A stretch of 64,000 nucleotides of DNA. Source: Candidatus Absconditabacteria bacterium (GTDB lineage Bacteria; Patescibacteriota; Gracilibacteria; Absconditabacterales; Absconditicoccaceae). Positions 37,883 through 49,005 of the stretch are shown in pieces. Position numbers and translations under genes: made by a program. Below the pieces are notes generated by a model. That model was not told where the DNA came from. It ran no database searches and worked only from the letters and a program-made list of their open reading frames with translations. Location of the stretch: the NCBI GenBank assembly GCA_028693445.1, contig JAQUVI010000001.1:1-64000 (forward strand). Reading direction: 5' to 3'. The first letter of the stretch is position 1. Every line of letters begins with the position of its first letter.

Positions 37883-39487
37883 ATGGAAAATATTGCTCTC
37901 AATAACATTCCCCAAGAGCCATGAGTGTACTTTTTCAAAGATAGAAAGGACATAGTTTTGTATATTGGAAAAGCAAAAAATCTCCAAAAAAGAGTGGCGC
38001 AATATTTTGCGGCAGGATCAGTTTGGAAACAAGATATGATGCAAAAAGCAGAGAAGGTCGATTTCATCGTTGTCCAAAATGAATCGGAAGCATTATATCT
38101 AGAGGACAACTTAATCAAGCAACATCTGCCCGAATACAACAACCTGCTCAAGGCGGATAATAGCTATACTTATCTCAAAATCACCAATCACGAATATCCA
38201 GAAATCTATCTAACCAGAAAAAAGATTCCAGATTGATCAATATATATCTGACCAAAACACAACACCCAAGAACTCAAAAAATTACTCCAATATCTAAGAC
38301 AAATTCTCAAACGGAGATGATGCAAAAACACACAATTTAAACAAAAAAAACTTTGTTCAGATTATTATTTTGGTTTGTGTAAAGGACGATGTGCGTTAGC
38401 AGATCTTGGTTCTTACCAGCCAATAATTTCTGCGATAACTTCTTTTTTCAAATGAAATACCAAACCGATAGACCAAGAAATTCGCCAACAACTCAAGGAT
38501 GCGATCGACAATCAACACTTCGAACGAGCGGGGAAACTGAGAGATATTTTGTTGTCATTGCAAGCATTTACTGAGCAACAAACCGCGGTTATTGCTTCGC
38601 CAATCACTGGTCATATACTGGAAATTAGAGAAATTTGAGACCGACGAGTCTATGTTGTTCTTTATCTTTATCAGTGAAAAGTCATCGATGTTATTCGTCA
38701 AAAAATTAATAAATCTGATTATGATAAGGATTCATTATTAGCAAATCTAAGCGCAATCTACAATTCATTTACGCCACTAGACGATCATTATGTAGCATTA
38801 ACCAAGAAACTCAAAAAGGCTGAAAAAGAGGAAATAAATAAATTTTTCCAGCGCTGCTTCGAGTCCTTTGTCGTGTCGACATCTTTCGAACAAGAAAATC
38901 TTTTAAACGATTTACTCTCGACACTTCAAAACAGATACGCTTTCAAAAACTTTCCTTATCGTATTGAACTGCTCGATATCTCGCACCTATCGGGCTGACG
39001 AGCAAGTGGCGGAATCTCTTGTTTACTAGGAGGAATACCGTATTTCAAGGGCTATCGCAGATACAAAATATCTTCCAAAGTCAAACAACAAGATGACTAC
39101 TCAGCCCTCAAAGAAGTCTTGATCCGTAGATTTCTTGGCGACAAAGAACCCAATTTGCCAGATGTTTTCATCCTTGATTGATGAAAAGGACAACTCAATG
39201 TTGTCAAAGAATTGCTACAAGAAAAGCCGGATTTCCAAGAAATCTTCGACAAAGTTGTTTTTGTCTGACTATGAAAATGAGCAGCCAGAAAAACCACAAA
39301 TATCGGTAAACAAAAAGCTTGAGAAGATATTACCGAGAAAATATATAGCTTTGATGCTTCCTTAAAAATCAAGGAAACCAAAGTTATTTATGATGACGCA
39401 GACAAAATCTTAATCAAACTCCGCAATGAAGCGCATAGATTTGCAAACGTTTATAGACAAAAACAAATGAGTAAGGAATGGAAGTAG
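37883..39487 (+). CDS. uvrC: Excinuclease ABC subunit C, short form
   Basis: 534 residues. N-terminal GIY-YIG nuclease: EPGVYFFKDRKDIVLYIGKA and KNLQKRVAQYF. Cys-containing middle (CSDYYFGLCKGRC), UVR motif (LKDAIDNQHFERAGKLRDIL), and RNase-H-like C-terminal nuclease (LLDISHLSGGRASGGISCLL, VFILDGGKGQLNVV). It ends at HRFANVYRQKQMSKEWK, where typical UvrC continues into a tandem helix-hairpin-helix domain; that domain is absent. Confidence 0.93.
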
Positions 39488-39666
39488 TAATAATTTTTTC
39501 GCAATAAAAGACAACAAAATTCATTTCTCATTAAGGCAGTATTGTTGTTGAGTTTTTATGTCTAGCTTAGATTTAATTCCTGCTTTGACTACTAATAATG
39601 TTGTTTTTGTAATGATTCATTTCTTTTGTTTGTCTTCTTTATTGCTCGAGTTATCCGAGTTATAAA

Positions 39667-39873
39667 CTATTTTTTCTTGAAAATTTTAATCACAGTATAG
39701 GTTCCAGTCACAATTGCTATCCCTGCGTAAATCATCCAGTTAACTTCTGTTAAAACTGGTATAACCGTTGCCAACAATAAACCAATTACTACCAAATAAA
39801 TTTTCAATACTGCCCAATCCCAAAATCATAATTTTTTTACTCCATCCATAGCTTTTTTGTAAAGTTTGATCAT
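39667..39873 (-). CDS. Small membrane protein
   Basis: 68 residues with two hydrophobic helices (VLKIYLVVIGLLLATVIPVL and NWMIYAGIAIVTGTYTVI) and basic ends. Not recognised. Upstream of it on the same strand is folA. The gap 39488-39666 holds no gene. Confidence 0.6.
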
Positions 39874-39960
39874 TATATTTTTGTAAAAAAATAAAGAACT
39901 ACTTTGGAACTTTTAATTTTTACCCAACATTCTAAATACCAATGTTCCAAAAACTAAATA

Positions 39961-40425
39961 CTAACGTTCTAATTTCTTATACACCACAAAATCCAATTCT
40001 TCTCAAACCTCTCTAGAAACCTCTACAAATTTATCTTCAAACGCTGGGAAGAATGTATCTCCATCATATTCTTTTTTGATTTCTGTCAAATACAAAATAT
40101 CGGCTTGGTCTATAAATTGCTGATATACAAAAGCTCATCATATTACAAAAAATTCTGAAACTCATTCACTTTCTAATTTTTCCATCAACGCAGGGATACT
40201 TGTGTAGTATTCTACTCATTGAATAGGTTCCTTGCTTAAAACAATATTCCTTCTATTGGGAAGCTGTCTTCCAAGCGATAAATAGGTGTTATATCACATT
40301 ACTATAATGTTTCCTGTAGTTATTCTTTTGAAATGTTGTAAATCTTCAGAATAATGTCGTGGTAAAGTATTATTTTTGCCAATAACACGATTTTTTGCCA
40401 TTCCAGCGATAATATTAATTTTCAT
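39961..40425 (-). CDS. folA: Dihydrofolate reductase
   Basis: 154 residues. MKINIIAGMAKNRVIGKNNT, LPRHYSEDLQHFKRITTGNI, VMGYNTYLSLGRQLPNRRN and VIGGAFVYQQF are DHFR motifs. The common W after LP is R here. It regenerates tetrahydrofolate used by ThyA, encoded just upstream on the same strand 71 bases away. Confidence 0.93.
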
Positions 40426-40496
40426 AGAAAATATTTTATAAATAAAAAAAGGGGAATATTCCCCTCATTGTTAGTTTTTTAAAAGAATAATTCAAG

Positions 40497-41351
40497 CTAT
40501 ACAGCAATTTCAAATTTAATTGTAGGATGTGGATCGTATCCTTGAAGATCAAAATCAGTATATTGCCAATCCCAAATACTTTTCCAATTAGTTAGTTCAA
40601 GTTTTGGTAATTCTTTTGACTCTCTATTCATCTGTTCATTAGCTCATTGGATATGATTTTCATAAACATGTACATCTCCCAAAGATCCCATCAAAATACC
40701 AGGTATCATATCTACTTCTTTTGCCAAAAGCATCAAGAGCAAAGCATAACTAGCAATATTGAAAGGTAATCCCAACATTGTATCTACAGACCTTTGATTC
40801 CAAGTTAGATTCAAAACTTTATTTCATTGATTATTTATAGTTACTATTACTTGCCAACTATAATGACAAGGAGGCAGAGCCATTTGATCTAATTCAGATG
40901 GGTTCCATGCATTTACAATCATGCGTCTATCAAATGGATTGGTTTTTAAAGTTTCAACAACCTTTTTTACTTGATCTATATTTTCCATCCAATCTCTCCA
41001 TTGTACTCCATAGATTCTACCCAAATCATCTTCTTCTAGCATTTTCTTTTTTGTTTCTTCATCATGTCCATAAGCAACTTTTTTTGGATTTGCCCATTCG
41101 TCCCAAATGTGACAATTGCGATCTTGAAATCGTTTTTTACTTGAGATTCCTTTTATAAATCATTCCAATTCAGCAGCCAAAACTTTCATAGGAACTTTTT
41201 TGGTTGTCAACAAAGGAAATCCATCTGCCATATTGTGTTTAATTGACCAACAGGCGATAGCATAAGTGCTTATGCCGGTTCTGTTTTCTTTCTTTGGCGC
41301 TTTTAGAATTTCTTTTACAAGTTCCAAATAATCTCTGTCGAGTTTGTTCAT
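40497..41351 (-). CDS. thyA: Thymidylate synthase
   Basis: 284 residues. GRIYGVQWRDW, NPFDRRMIVNAWNPSELDQM, ALPPCHYSWQ with the catalytic Cys, NLTWNQRSVDTMLGLPFNIA and HVYENHIQGANEQM are ThyA signatures. It converts dUMP to dTMP using methylene-tetrahydrofolate. The thyA-folA pair gives dTMP synthesis in a lineage that often lacks nucleotide pathways. Confidence 0.96.
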
Positions 41352-41524
41352 CTTTTAAAGGACCAAAAGAAATAAAACTTTATTCATATTTTTTTAGATT
41401 TTACTCTCTCATTTTTTGAGGGTATAGTTTTTAGATATTAAATCAATCAAAAAATCTGTAACATTTTTACAACAATTTCGTAATATATTTAGATATGTAA
41501 TTTTTATTTTTTATTTCTTATTTA

Positions 41525-42655
41525 ATGAAAACAAAAACATTAATTCTGACAATTGTTTGATTGTCGTTCTTTAGTTTCGGATCAGCTACATTTGCAAACA
41601 ATGCTTGTACAACTTATTATGATGGTTGTAATACTTGTAAAGTTGTAGATTGAAAAGTTGCCTGTACAAAAATGGCATGTAAAGCAACCCAAAAACCACA
41701 ATGTATTGATGGTATAGAAATAGAAATTATGCCAGATATTCCTACATCATCATCAGAAAAAGTGGAACGAATTCCTCCTTATTATCAAGGTGGTAAGACT
41801 TATAAATTTGACGAAAGATCAGTAAATGCTTTGAATCTCAAAGACAGCTCATTGTTGAAACTTAATTGTGACTGAGCTGCTGTTCTAAAATCTCTTGGAT
41901 TTGCAGGAAATACAAAAATGTTTTCTGTAGGTTTAGAAGAGGGTATATTTGATTATACGTTTGATATGAGAAATTGTAGTATGCGAGGAAACAAAAGAAA
42001 TTATGTATGGACAAATAATTCCGTTACCGAAAAAACTGCTATCGCAAAAGCAAAAGAATTTATGAGAAGTTCATTTTTTAAAGGAAAAATTTTTGATAAA
42101 TATGGAGAACCTATCGTAATGTATAAAAATACCAACGGTGGAGTGATGCCGTATAGATTAGAAAAATCAGATTCTAAAATTATGTCTGATATAGAAATTG
42201 ATCCAACAGATACAGGAATCTTGGAACCAGAATTTGTGTCATTTAGTATATTATTTCCTTATGTTATAGATGGAAAGCCAGTTTATAACGCCTATGGAAA
42301 CAAAGTTTGAATTACAGTTGAAGTTACAGCTGAATGAGTAACTAGCGTAAATGCTCAATTACTTCCATTTAAATGAGCAGTAAGATCTTCAGAAAAACTG
42401 ACAAATGAAGACGTTATTTCTTTTGTAAAAAGAGGTGGAAACAATCCATTTCGAGGAAATCAAGCAGAAATCGAGCTTCAGAAACCAGAGAGAGTAAATG
42501 TACTTTTCAATGTGTGGAGAAACAATATCAACGAAATATATCTTTCTTCTGGAATCAGATTTGGAAGCAAGGTTAGACTAGACCAACGAAATCCAAATAA
42601 TTATGAAATGATAATTTCAGATTATAAGATTGGAAACGGCGCTTATGGGTATTAA
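41525..42655 (+). CDS. Secreted protein of unknown function
   Basis: 376 residues. Signal peptide of about 25 residues (MKTKTLILTIVGLSFFSFGS, then ATFANN). A Cys-rich N-terminal region (CTTYYDGCNTCKVVDGKVAC and two further Cys) is followed by a mixed alpha/beta domain (GGVMPYRLEKSDSKI, VGITVEVTAEGVTSVNAQLL). Not recognised; likely exported and disulfide-bonded. A clear terminator follows. Confidence 0.75.
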
Positions 42656-42702
42656 AATAGCTCTTAGTGCTTAGAGCTTAGCTCTTAGGTTTATAACAGA
42701 AT

Positions 42703-42725
42703 CCCTCAGAAATGAGGGGTTTTTC
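42703..42725 (+). terminator. Terminator of the secreted-protein gene
   Basis: CCCTCA-GAAA-TGAGGGG followed by T5. Confidence 0.85.
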
Positions 42726-42732
42726 TTAAATC

Positions 42733-42762
42733 AAAAAAAACTGCCAAGGGAATCCTTGTCAG
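42733..42762 (-). terminator. Terminator of the small minus-strand gene
   Basis: Minus-strand CTGACAAGG-ATTC-CCTTGGCAG followed by T8, supporting a minus-strand transcript from 43038. Confidence 0.75.
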
Positions 42763-42846
42763 TTATGCGTCGTAGCATTAATACCAGCCCACAACATCAC
42801 TGGAATCTTTTTTAAAGATAAAGATCATAACTTTTTTGCACCTTAC

Positions 42847-43038
42847 TTACTGATTTTCACCAGATTTCAGGTTTTCCAGGTATTCATTTTTTGTGATGAG
42901 GCACCCAGAGCTAATAACAAGTTTTTCCTTCATCGCAGGGTTAAGCGATAGCCTTCTAGCTATTCTATCCCGTCTTTCCTGCCCAAAATGAGGGTGTGTT
43001 TGCCTATTTTTTCTGAAACTAGGTTTGTTGGTTTCCAT
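42847..43038 (-). CDS. Small basic protein of unknown function
   Basis: 63 residues: METNKPSFRKNRQTHPHFGQ, then RRDRIARRLSLNPAMKEKL. The ATG at 43038 is chosen because a strong promoter lies at 43064-43091 just upstream, which rules out the longer 116-residue frame. A minus-strand terminator follows. Function unknown. Confidence 0.55.
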   Translation of the reverse strand: METNKPSFRKNRQTHPHFGQERRDRIARRLSLNPAMKEKLVISSGCLITKNEYLENLKSGENQ

Positions 43039-43063
43039 ATCAATAAGTTTTAGGTGTGTCTTG

Positions 43064-43091
43064 AATATAAACAAAAAAACACAAAAGTCAA
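43064..43091 (-). promoter_or_regulatory. Promoter of the small gene at 42847
   Basis: Minus-strand TTGACT, 16 bases, TATATT. The gap from here to 43289 holds no gene. Confidence 0.7.
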
Positions 43092-43288
43092 TAGCTTTTT
43101 GTAGAATATGTTGTAATATTATGGCAACAATGTGTTTGCCTAGGTTAAAACAGTTTTTTATTGTTTTTAACTTTTTCTCTTGCCTTCTTTTTTTCAAATC
43201 TTACAATCAAGATAATATTTTCTCTTATACATTTCGACTACACTCAATGTGACGAAGAGAAAATAAAATTAATTCTTAACTAATTCCA

Positions 43289-44491
43289 ATGTCCGTCTAC
43301 TCTTTTTCTCAACTCCAACTATTCCAACAATGTCCTCGTAAATATCAGTACAAATACGTTGATCAGGTCAAAGAAAAAGAGTTTGAAAGTTCGCCAGATT
43401 TGATATTGGGGCAAAGCGTGCACAAGGTTTTGGAAAACCTTTACAATAATGTTAATGTTTTCAAAATTCCAAGTCTAGAAGATGTTATGGAAGATTTTCA
43501 CAATACTCGAAATGAGGAAATGGAAAAAGCAACCAAAGAAAAGCCACTACAAATCAAAGGACAACAAACTTTGGAAGATTATATTAGAAGAGGTGAACAT
43601 TATGTAAATGCATATTATAAAAAATATTCTCCATTTGAAAATGTCAAAGTTATTGCAACAGAAAGCATGATGCATTTTCAATTAGACAAAGATGGACAAA
43701 AGAAATTTCGTGGCGTGATTGATAGAATCGATAAAGATGGTGATACCTTTATTATAAACGATTACAAAACCAACAAAAACCTACCGCCAGAACAAAAGCA
43801 AGAATACATAGAGCAGCAAACGCTTTATGGTTTGTGAATCCAACAAAAATACGGAAAATATCTCAAAAATATAAAAGCCAGATTGCATTATTTACATTTT
43901 GATATTACTGACGAACGAGAGATTACGGACGAAGTTTTGGCTCCTATTGTAGAGAAATATTCTAGCATTATCGAGTGAGTAGAACACAAGAAATTCGCCT
44001 ACAATATGGGGAACAAAAGGGCTTTTGAACCAATTCAAAACGAGTATTGTAAGTATTGCGAGTATATGACGATTTGTCCCCTCCGGGCACATATGAAGTA
44101 CGATGATGAGGTGATATGAGGAGAACTGGGAGAAAAAACGGTTAAACACCTAGTCGACGAATACGTCCAGTTCTCCAAACAAGAATCCGAATCAAAAGCC
44201 CAAAAAGAGCTTCTCAAAGATATGTTGGTAGAATATCTCGAAAAAAAATGATTCCTCAAATTGTTTGGAAATACTTACAAAATCTCCGCTAGCCAATGAG
44301 AATCAATTTCTATAAAAGATAAAGATTTGCTTTTGACAAAACTTCAAGAACTTGGAATATTAAACGAAGCTTTGGATATAGACAGATTTAAAGTGCAAAA
44401 ATTAGTAAAAGAATGAAAATTAGATACCACAAAACTTGATTGATCTGTAGAGAAAAAACCAAGTCGAACTTTGAGATGAAGTAAGTTATAA
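43289..44491 (+). CDS. PD-(D/E)XK family nuclease, RecB-like
   Basis: 400 residues. SVYSFSQLQLFQQCPRKYQY is the N-terminal signature of RecB/AddB/Cas4-type nucleases. The catalytic part is FRGVIDRIDKDGDTFIINDYKT, with D, D and K in the expected order. CKYCEYMTICP near residue 255 supplies the remaining cysteines of a 4Fe-4S cluster. A helical C-terminal part follows. No helicase partner or CRISPR locus is nearby; a repair role is likely. Confidence 0.85.
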
Positions 44492-44517
44492 AAAACCCCT
44501 GCTTATGCAGGGGGTTT
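44490..44517 (-). terminator. Terminator between converging genes
   Basis: CCCCTGC-TTAT-GCAGGGG with T6 on the minus strand; it ends the 44528-44914 gene and may also stop the nuclease transcript. Confidence 0.8.
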
Positions 44518-44527
44518 AGATAGTAAT

Positions 44528-44914
44528 TTAGTTTTCAGATATCAAGGAAAGAAATTTTTTGGCAAAGTTTTCAATATCTTCTTCCTTATATTTTCCTTTA
44601 AATAAGATATTGAAATTTTCTTCTTCTGTGTAATCATCGCCAATATGGTCGATAAAATTTCCTATTTTCTTAAACTTAGCATCGAAAGCATCCTCATGGA
44701 GCCTAAATATAAGTGGTGCGTTTCTTTTTACAAAACGCATAGCCTGATCTTCGCCATGTTTATCCAAAAGAATTTTTGTTTTTTCAGATACATTGGCCAA
44801 AAAGAGTTTTTGCTTATCTATCATTTTGTTAAAAACTTTCGTTATAAACGAAATTATAAAAAAAGAAAAGACAGCAAATAAAGCTAAAATAATTAAAAAA
44901 GTTCCTGGTTCCAT
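44528..44914 (-). CDS. Small membrane-anchored protein
   Basis: 128 residues with an N-terminal membrane helix (TFLIILALFAVFSFFIISFI) and a charged helical domain. No internal UGA. Not recognised. It has its own promoter at 44941-44968 and a terminator. Confidence 0.7.
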   Translation of the reverse strand: MEPGTFLIILALFAVFSFFIISFITKVFNKMIDKQKLFLANVSEKTKILLDKHGEDQAMRFVKRNAPLIFRLHEDAFDAKFKKIGNFIDHIGDDYTEEENFNILFKGKYKEEDIENFAKKFLSLISEN

Positions 44915-44940
44915 AGTTTTTTGTTTTTTTTGTTTTTTGT

Positions 44941-44968
44941 ATTATAAGAAAAAAACAGGAAAAGTCAA
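44941..44968 (-). promoter_or_regulatory. Promoter of the gene at 44528
   Basis: Minus-strand TTGACT, 16 bases, TATAAT, 26 bases before the start codon; one of the clearest promoters in the window. Confidence 0.75.
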
Positions 44969-44982
44969 TTAAACTATTTTTT

Positions 44983-45483
44983 TTAGTGGAAAACTATGTT
45001 TCCTCTACCAATGAATTCTTCTTCCTCATCTTCATCCGGTTTATCTGCGATTTCTTCCTCACATTTGGGACAGTGTTTTATAAAAGGATCCTGAAGTTTA
45101 ATAGACTGAACAACCATAGGTTCAAGATCTATTGATTCATCTCTAGCATTTATAACAAAAATTTCTTCTTCGCTTGTTTCTTGTTCTTCTTGTTTAATTT
45201 TTTCATCAATAACAAATCTGGCAATATATTCTGGATTTTCAATTTTTCTTGTGTAGCTTGTTCAACAACGATCGCAAACATCTTCAATGTTACACAAAAT
45301 ATCCTCCAAACTTACATACAAAGAATCTTGATTTAATGATTTCAAAACAACAGTTCATGATATTCCTTTTTTATCAAGCCCAGGCAATTCTGATGTTAAT
45401 TTTCATTCAAATTCAATAGAATCTGATTTTCATCCTTCTTTTAATAAATCTCCAACTTTGATTACAAAACTTTTATCTTTCAT
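44983..45483 (-). CDS. yceD: YceD/DUF177-family protein
   Basis: 166 residues. GDLL-EG-KSDSIEFEGKLT, GISGTVVLKSLNQDSLYVSL, then CDRCGTSYTRKIENPEYIAR: the DUF177 pattern with its central CxxC. HCPKCEEEI gives a second CxxC near the end, where an acidic tail follows. The family is linked to 23S rRNA synthesis and is often beside rpmF, which is not here. Divergent from tilS. Confidence 0.75.
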
Positions 45484-45565
45484 TTATGCTAAAAAAATGT
45501 AAAATAGCTTTATCTATATAATACTTAACTATAAATTATCTTTTTGCTTTTGTTTTTCAATATCT

Positions 45566-46783
45566 ATGCAAAAAAGTCGAACTATCAAAACAAGTAAAAT
45601 AAAAGAAACACCATTGTTTAAATTTTTTCTCCAGAAAATAGATAGAAATGTTTCATCAAAAAGCATTGTTATTGTTTGAGTTTCTGGAGGAGTAGACAGT
45701 ATGGTACTTAGCTTTTTTTTATATCATTTTTTTCTTCAAAAATGATATCCATTACAAAATTTGATTTTTGTTCATCTAAATCACAGTGTGAGAAAAGATA
45801 GTTTTGATGAAGCAAAAAAAATACAAAAATGGTTCTCTTCTTGTAATTTAGAATATCTTATTAGAGAAGCCGTCTCTAAAGAAAAGGAAAATGACCTTAG
45901 AAACCGAAGATATGAAATTTTTCATTACCTCATGAAAAAACATAAAGCCAAAGTTATTTTTCTATGACATCATTTTGATGATCGTGTAGAAACCAGTTTG
46001 TTAAATATTAAACGTGGGTGTGGAATAGACGGTTTTATGTGAATTAAACCAAAAGAGAAACATCATCTTTTATGATGAAAATTGGTAATCAGACCATTGC
46101 TTGATATTCGTAAAAACGATATTATCAAAGAATCCAAACTTCAAAAAATTCCTTATGTTCAGGATCAAACAAACTTCGATTCTGATGTTAGCAAAAGAAA
46201 TTATATAAGAAATCAGATTCTTCCCAAATTATATGAAGATCCAAATTTTGAAATAATGTTTCGTCAACGATATCAAAAATATGACAGCAAACCAATCCAA
46301 AATAGTATTTCCCCAATAACTAAAAGCAAATTTCGATGAGTAAAATCAGCATATGTATTGTCTATTCCAAGAAAAGAAATTAACTGAGACCTATTAAAAG
46401 GCGTTTTGAAAAAATTAAATAGTAGTTGATGACTTACCAAAAAAACAATAGAAGATTTTTTGAAATTTGTTCAAAACGCAAAAAAATGACGAAAACAAAT
46501 CAATAAAACTATCATTATGATAGCCCACGAAAAAGTTTATTTTTTTGAAGCGAAATCCGGTTTCCGAGAAAAAACCGTTGATAAAAGCAAAAAAATAAAT
46601 AAAGAATGACTTGTCGAAAGATATCCACAAAAAAATGATAAATATAAATGAAAAACTCGAAACAAATATTGTATTACAGAAAAAATCCCCCTATTTTGGA
46701 GAAATTTTATTCCAGTAATTGCACAAGGAAGCAAAATTATTTCTCGAGATAAAAAAACACGAAAATCCTCAACTGTCTACTAA
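45566..46783 (+). CDS. tilS: tRNA(Ile)-lysidine synthase
   Basis: 405 residues. The P-loop motif VGVSGGVDSMVLSFFLYHFF, FVHLNHSVR, RRYEIFHYLMKKHKAKVIFL and GHHFDDRVETSLLNIKRG are TilS marks; PLLDIRKNDIIKESKLQKIP and DVSKRNYIRNQILP continue the domain. It modifies C34 of the AUA-reading tRNA-Ile to lysidine. Confidence 0.93.
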
Positions 46784-46806
46784 CTTTAACACTAAAATAA
46801 AACATA

Positions 46807-47292
46807 ATGCTAGATTATATCCAACCAATTATCAATCAAATAACTTCAACACGATGATACATTATATATACTCTATGAGCCAAAACTGGACGAACTCCTT
46901 GGATAGTTGAATATGTTATTGTTCTTTGAATTCTTTATATTATTGCAGTTTATATTCTTCACAAAATATATCGTTTTTTTGTTTCTTCCACTAAAAAACA
47001 AAAGGCAGATTACTTTCTAGCTTGTGACAAAATTTTGTACGAATTTCAACTAGAAAGTTCAAAAAATTATCAAGATTTAGAACGGATAAAAGATATAACA
47101 AAAAAAGCTTCCTATGAGGAATCTTATAAATTTTTTGTAGAAAAAACTACTGAATTAGAATCTGATGTTTTCCAAAAACAACTCAAAAATACATATCAAT
47201 CTTACAATAATGCACTTAGGAGAAAAACTTTTTGTGGTATTTTTTTGTTACTTATTACATTGGGTATATATAAATTATTCTTGGAAAATTAA
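46807..47292 (+). CDS. Membrane protein with two helices, unknown
   Basis: 161 residues. TM helix near residues 33-52 (VEYVIVLGILYIIAVYILHK), a long helical soluble loop, and a C-terminal TM helix (FCGIFLLLITLGIYKLFLEN). Follows tilS by 23 bases and converges with the next gene, overlapping it by 4 bases. Confidence 0.7.
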
Positions 47293-47528
47293 TTTGGTAT
47301 AACAGGTAGTCTTTGATTACTTCGCTCTTTTTCATATTGTTCTGTTTTTTCTGAAATTTGATGTTCATCAGAAGTTTTTTTATCTGTCTTTTTTGATCAA
47401 CCAGAAAAAGTACTCAATAATTCGCGAATACCCAACATCATTAAACTTTCTTTTTTAGCAATTGTTTTTGCTAAATCTTGTGTTGCTAAATCTTGTGTTC
47501 TATCTTCTAACTGATTAGTTGTAGTCAT
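47289..47528 (-). CDS. Small hydrophilic protein
   Basis: 79 residues: MTTTNQLEDRTQDLATQDLA, IRELLSTFSGGSKKTDKKTS, with one UGA glycine. A short duplicated RTQDLATQDLA segment. Not recognised. Overlaps the end of the converging gene by 4 bases. Confidence 0.5.
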
Positions 47529-47609
47529 ATTTATTTTTAAATAATTAAATTTGTCTAATTATATGCTTTTTTTTCAAAAAATCAAATATAGAAAACAAAT
47601 CAAACAATC

Positions 47610-47640
47610 AAAAAAAAGGTTCCAGTAAAAAACTGGAACC
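47610..47640 (-). terminator. Terminator of the type-IX-like cluster
   Basis: Minus-strand GGTTCCAGT-TTTTT-ACTGGAACC followed by T8. Confidence 0.85.
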
Positions 47641-47664
47641 CTCTAATTTTATTTACTGGCATCT

Positions 47665-49005
47665 TTATTTGCTACGCCAGATCTCTTCACCATCCTTTAA
47701 AATCCAAAACTCTTCTTTTGCTTTAATTGTTCCTTTGCTCCAGAATATTGCATATCTGGAACCACTTTTTAATAGGGCAATAAAAGGAATTGAACCTTGA
47801 GGTTGTGTAGGAAAACACTCTTTGTCCACAATAGATATTTGTTTATCAATCGCTAGGTTGATATCATCAAAAACCTGATCAATGATAAATTTTCTCAAAG
47901 GAGATTCATCTATTTGGTCAAAAATATCCATACGAATATTTTCCTCTTTTACACAAGGAAAGCGTTTCTTAAACAGAATTATATCTGTTAGATATTTTTG
48001 ATATGCCCCAAGCTGGATTTCTGCTTTTATAGAATCTAAACCAAACTCATTAATTTTTACAATGAGTTGTTGTCTTGGCGGCAATGAATCAATAGGTACT
48101 TCTTCGACAATTTGTTTTGTAATATCAGGCAAACTGTCCTGAACAGGAATCGAATCCAATTGTACAATAGTAGTATCAGGGGGCGCGATAAGTTTTGGCT
48201 TTATTAGCTGATAAATATCATATCCGCCTATACCATTAGAGCGGTTTGATGCAAAATAAATCGTTGAATCATTATATTGACGATAATCTTGATCATCAAA
48301 TTCCGTATTGATAGGATAAGGAAGTTTTTGTGGTTCTTCCCATATCTCATCAATCAGATTAGAACAATAAATATCAAACGTACCATCTCGATTTGAACTA
48401 AAATAAAGTTCTCTTCCAGAAGGAGAAATCCATAAACCAACTTCATCAAAAGGAGAATTTAATGTATCTACAGGAATCGGTTTATTGGTACCAACTTGAA
48501 AATAGATATCATAATTACCACTACGATTGCTCGTAAAGTAAAGAGAATCTCCTTTTGTAGCAATACTATTTTCATCCCAATCAGAAAGTATAAATGGAAT
48601 CTTTTTTAATTGTTTGATATAAATTTCTTGTTTTCTTGGTGCAACAAAAATCTCACCATTGTCAGGGAAATAACTTTGGTAGAAAAAGAAATTAGAATCG
48701 GAACAACCAACTAATGCACTATTTGCATCAGAGTTTGCCTTATAACTAAATTTCTTTATCTTTCCAAAACTAGTATCCACAACTAAGGTATAATAGACCT
48801 TTTCTGTGTATTCAAGTAGTTTGTCTTCCAGAGAATTTCTTCTCATAGAGGTAAACAATAACATACTATCAACCAAAAAAGGTCCATAATCATCAGCAAC
48901 TGAATTTATTGACAAGTTTTTGGCTTGCCAAGTTGAATCCAGTTGCTGAGCAAACATACCAAAAAAACAAAAAATTGCAGATAATATTAGCAATAGCTTT
49001 TTCAT
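47665..49005 (-). CDS. PD40/TolB-like beta-propeller protein
   Basis: 446 residues; signal peptide (MKKLLLILSAIFCFFGMFAQ). Repeats GDSLYFTSNRSGNYDIYFQV, GRELYFSSNRDGTFDIYCSN and STIYFASNRSNGIGGYDIYQ are PD40/WD40-like propeller blades, as in type IX secretion accessory proteins of Bacteroidota. The C-terminal part includes KINEFGLDSIKAEIQLGAYQ, as in SPOR-like tails. No internal UGA; stop TAA. It starts at the ATGA overlap with the PorP/SprF gene. Confidence 0.82.
   Translation of the reverse strand: MKKLLLILSAIFCFFGMFAQQLDSTWQAKNLSINSVADDYGPFLVDSMLLFTSMRRNSLEDKLLEYTEKVYYTLVVDTSFGKIKKFSYKANSDANSALVGCSDSNFFFYQSYFPDNGEIFVAPRKQEIYIKQLKKIPFILSDWDENSIATKGDSLYFTSNRSGNYDIYFQVGTNKPIPVDTLNSPFDEVGLWISPSGRELYFSSNRDGTFDIYCSNLIDEIWEEPQKLPYPINTEFDDQDYRQYNDSTIYFASNRSNGIGGYDIYQLIKPKLIAPPDTTIVQLDSIPVQDSLPDITKQIVEEVPIDSLPPRQQLIVKINEFGLDSIKAEIQLGAYQKYLTDIILFKKRFPCVKEENIRMDIFDQIDESPLRKFIIDQVFDDINLAIDKQISIVDKECFPTQPQGSIPFIALLKSGSRYAIFWSKGTIKAKEEFWILKDGEEIWRSK

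Noticed and set aside
42847-43197. Full 116-residue minus-strand frame
   Set aside because: The first half overlaps a strong promoter at 43064-43091, so only the 63-residue part from 43038 is kept.
43289-44491. Cas4 of a CRISPR system
   Set aside because: PD-(D/E)XK and four-Cys features fit, but no other cas gene or array is present; a general RecB-like nuclease is safer.
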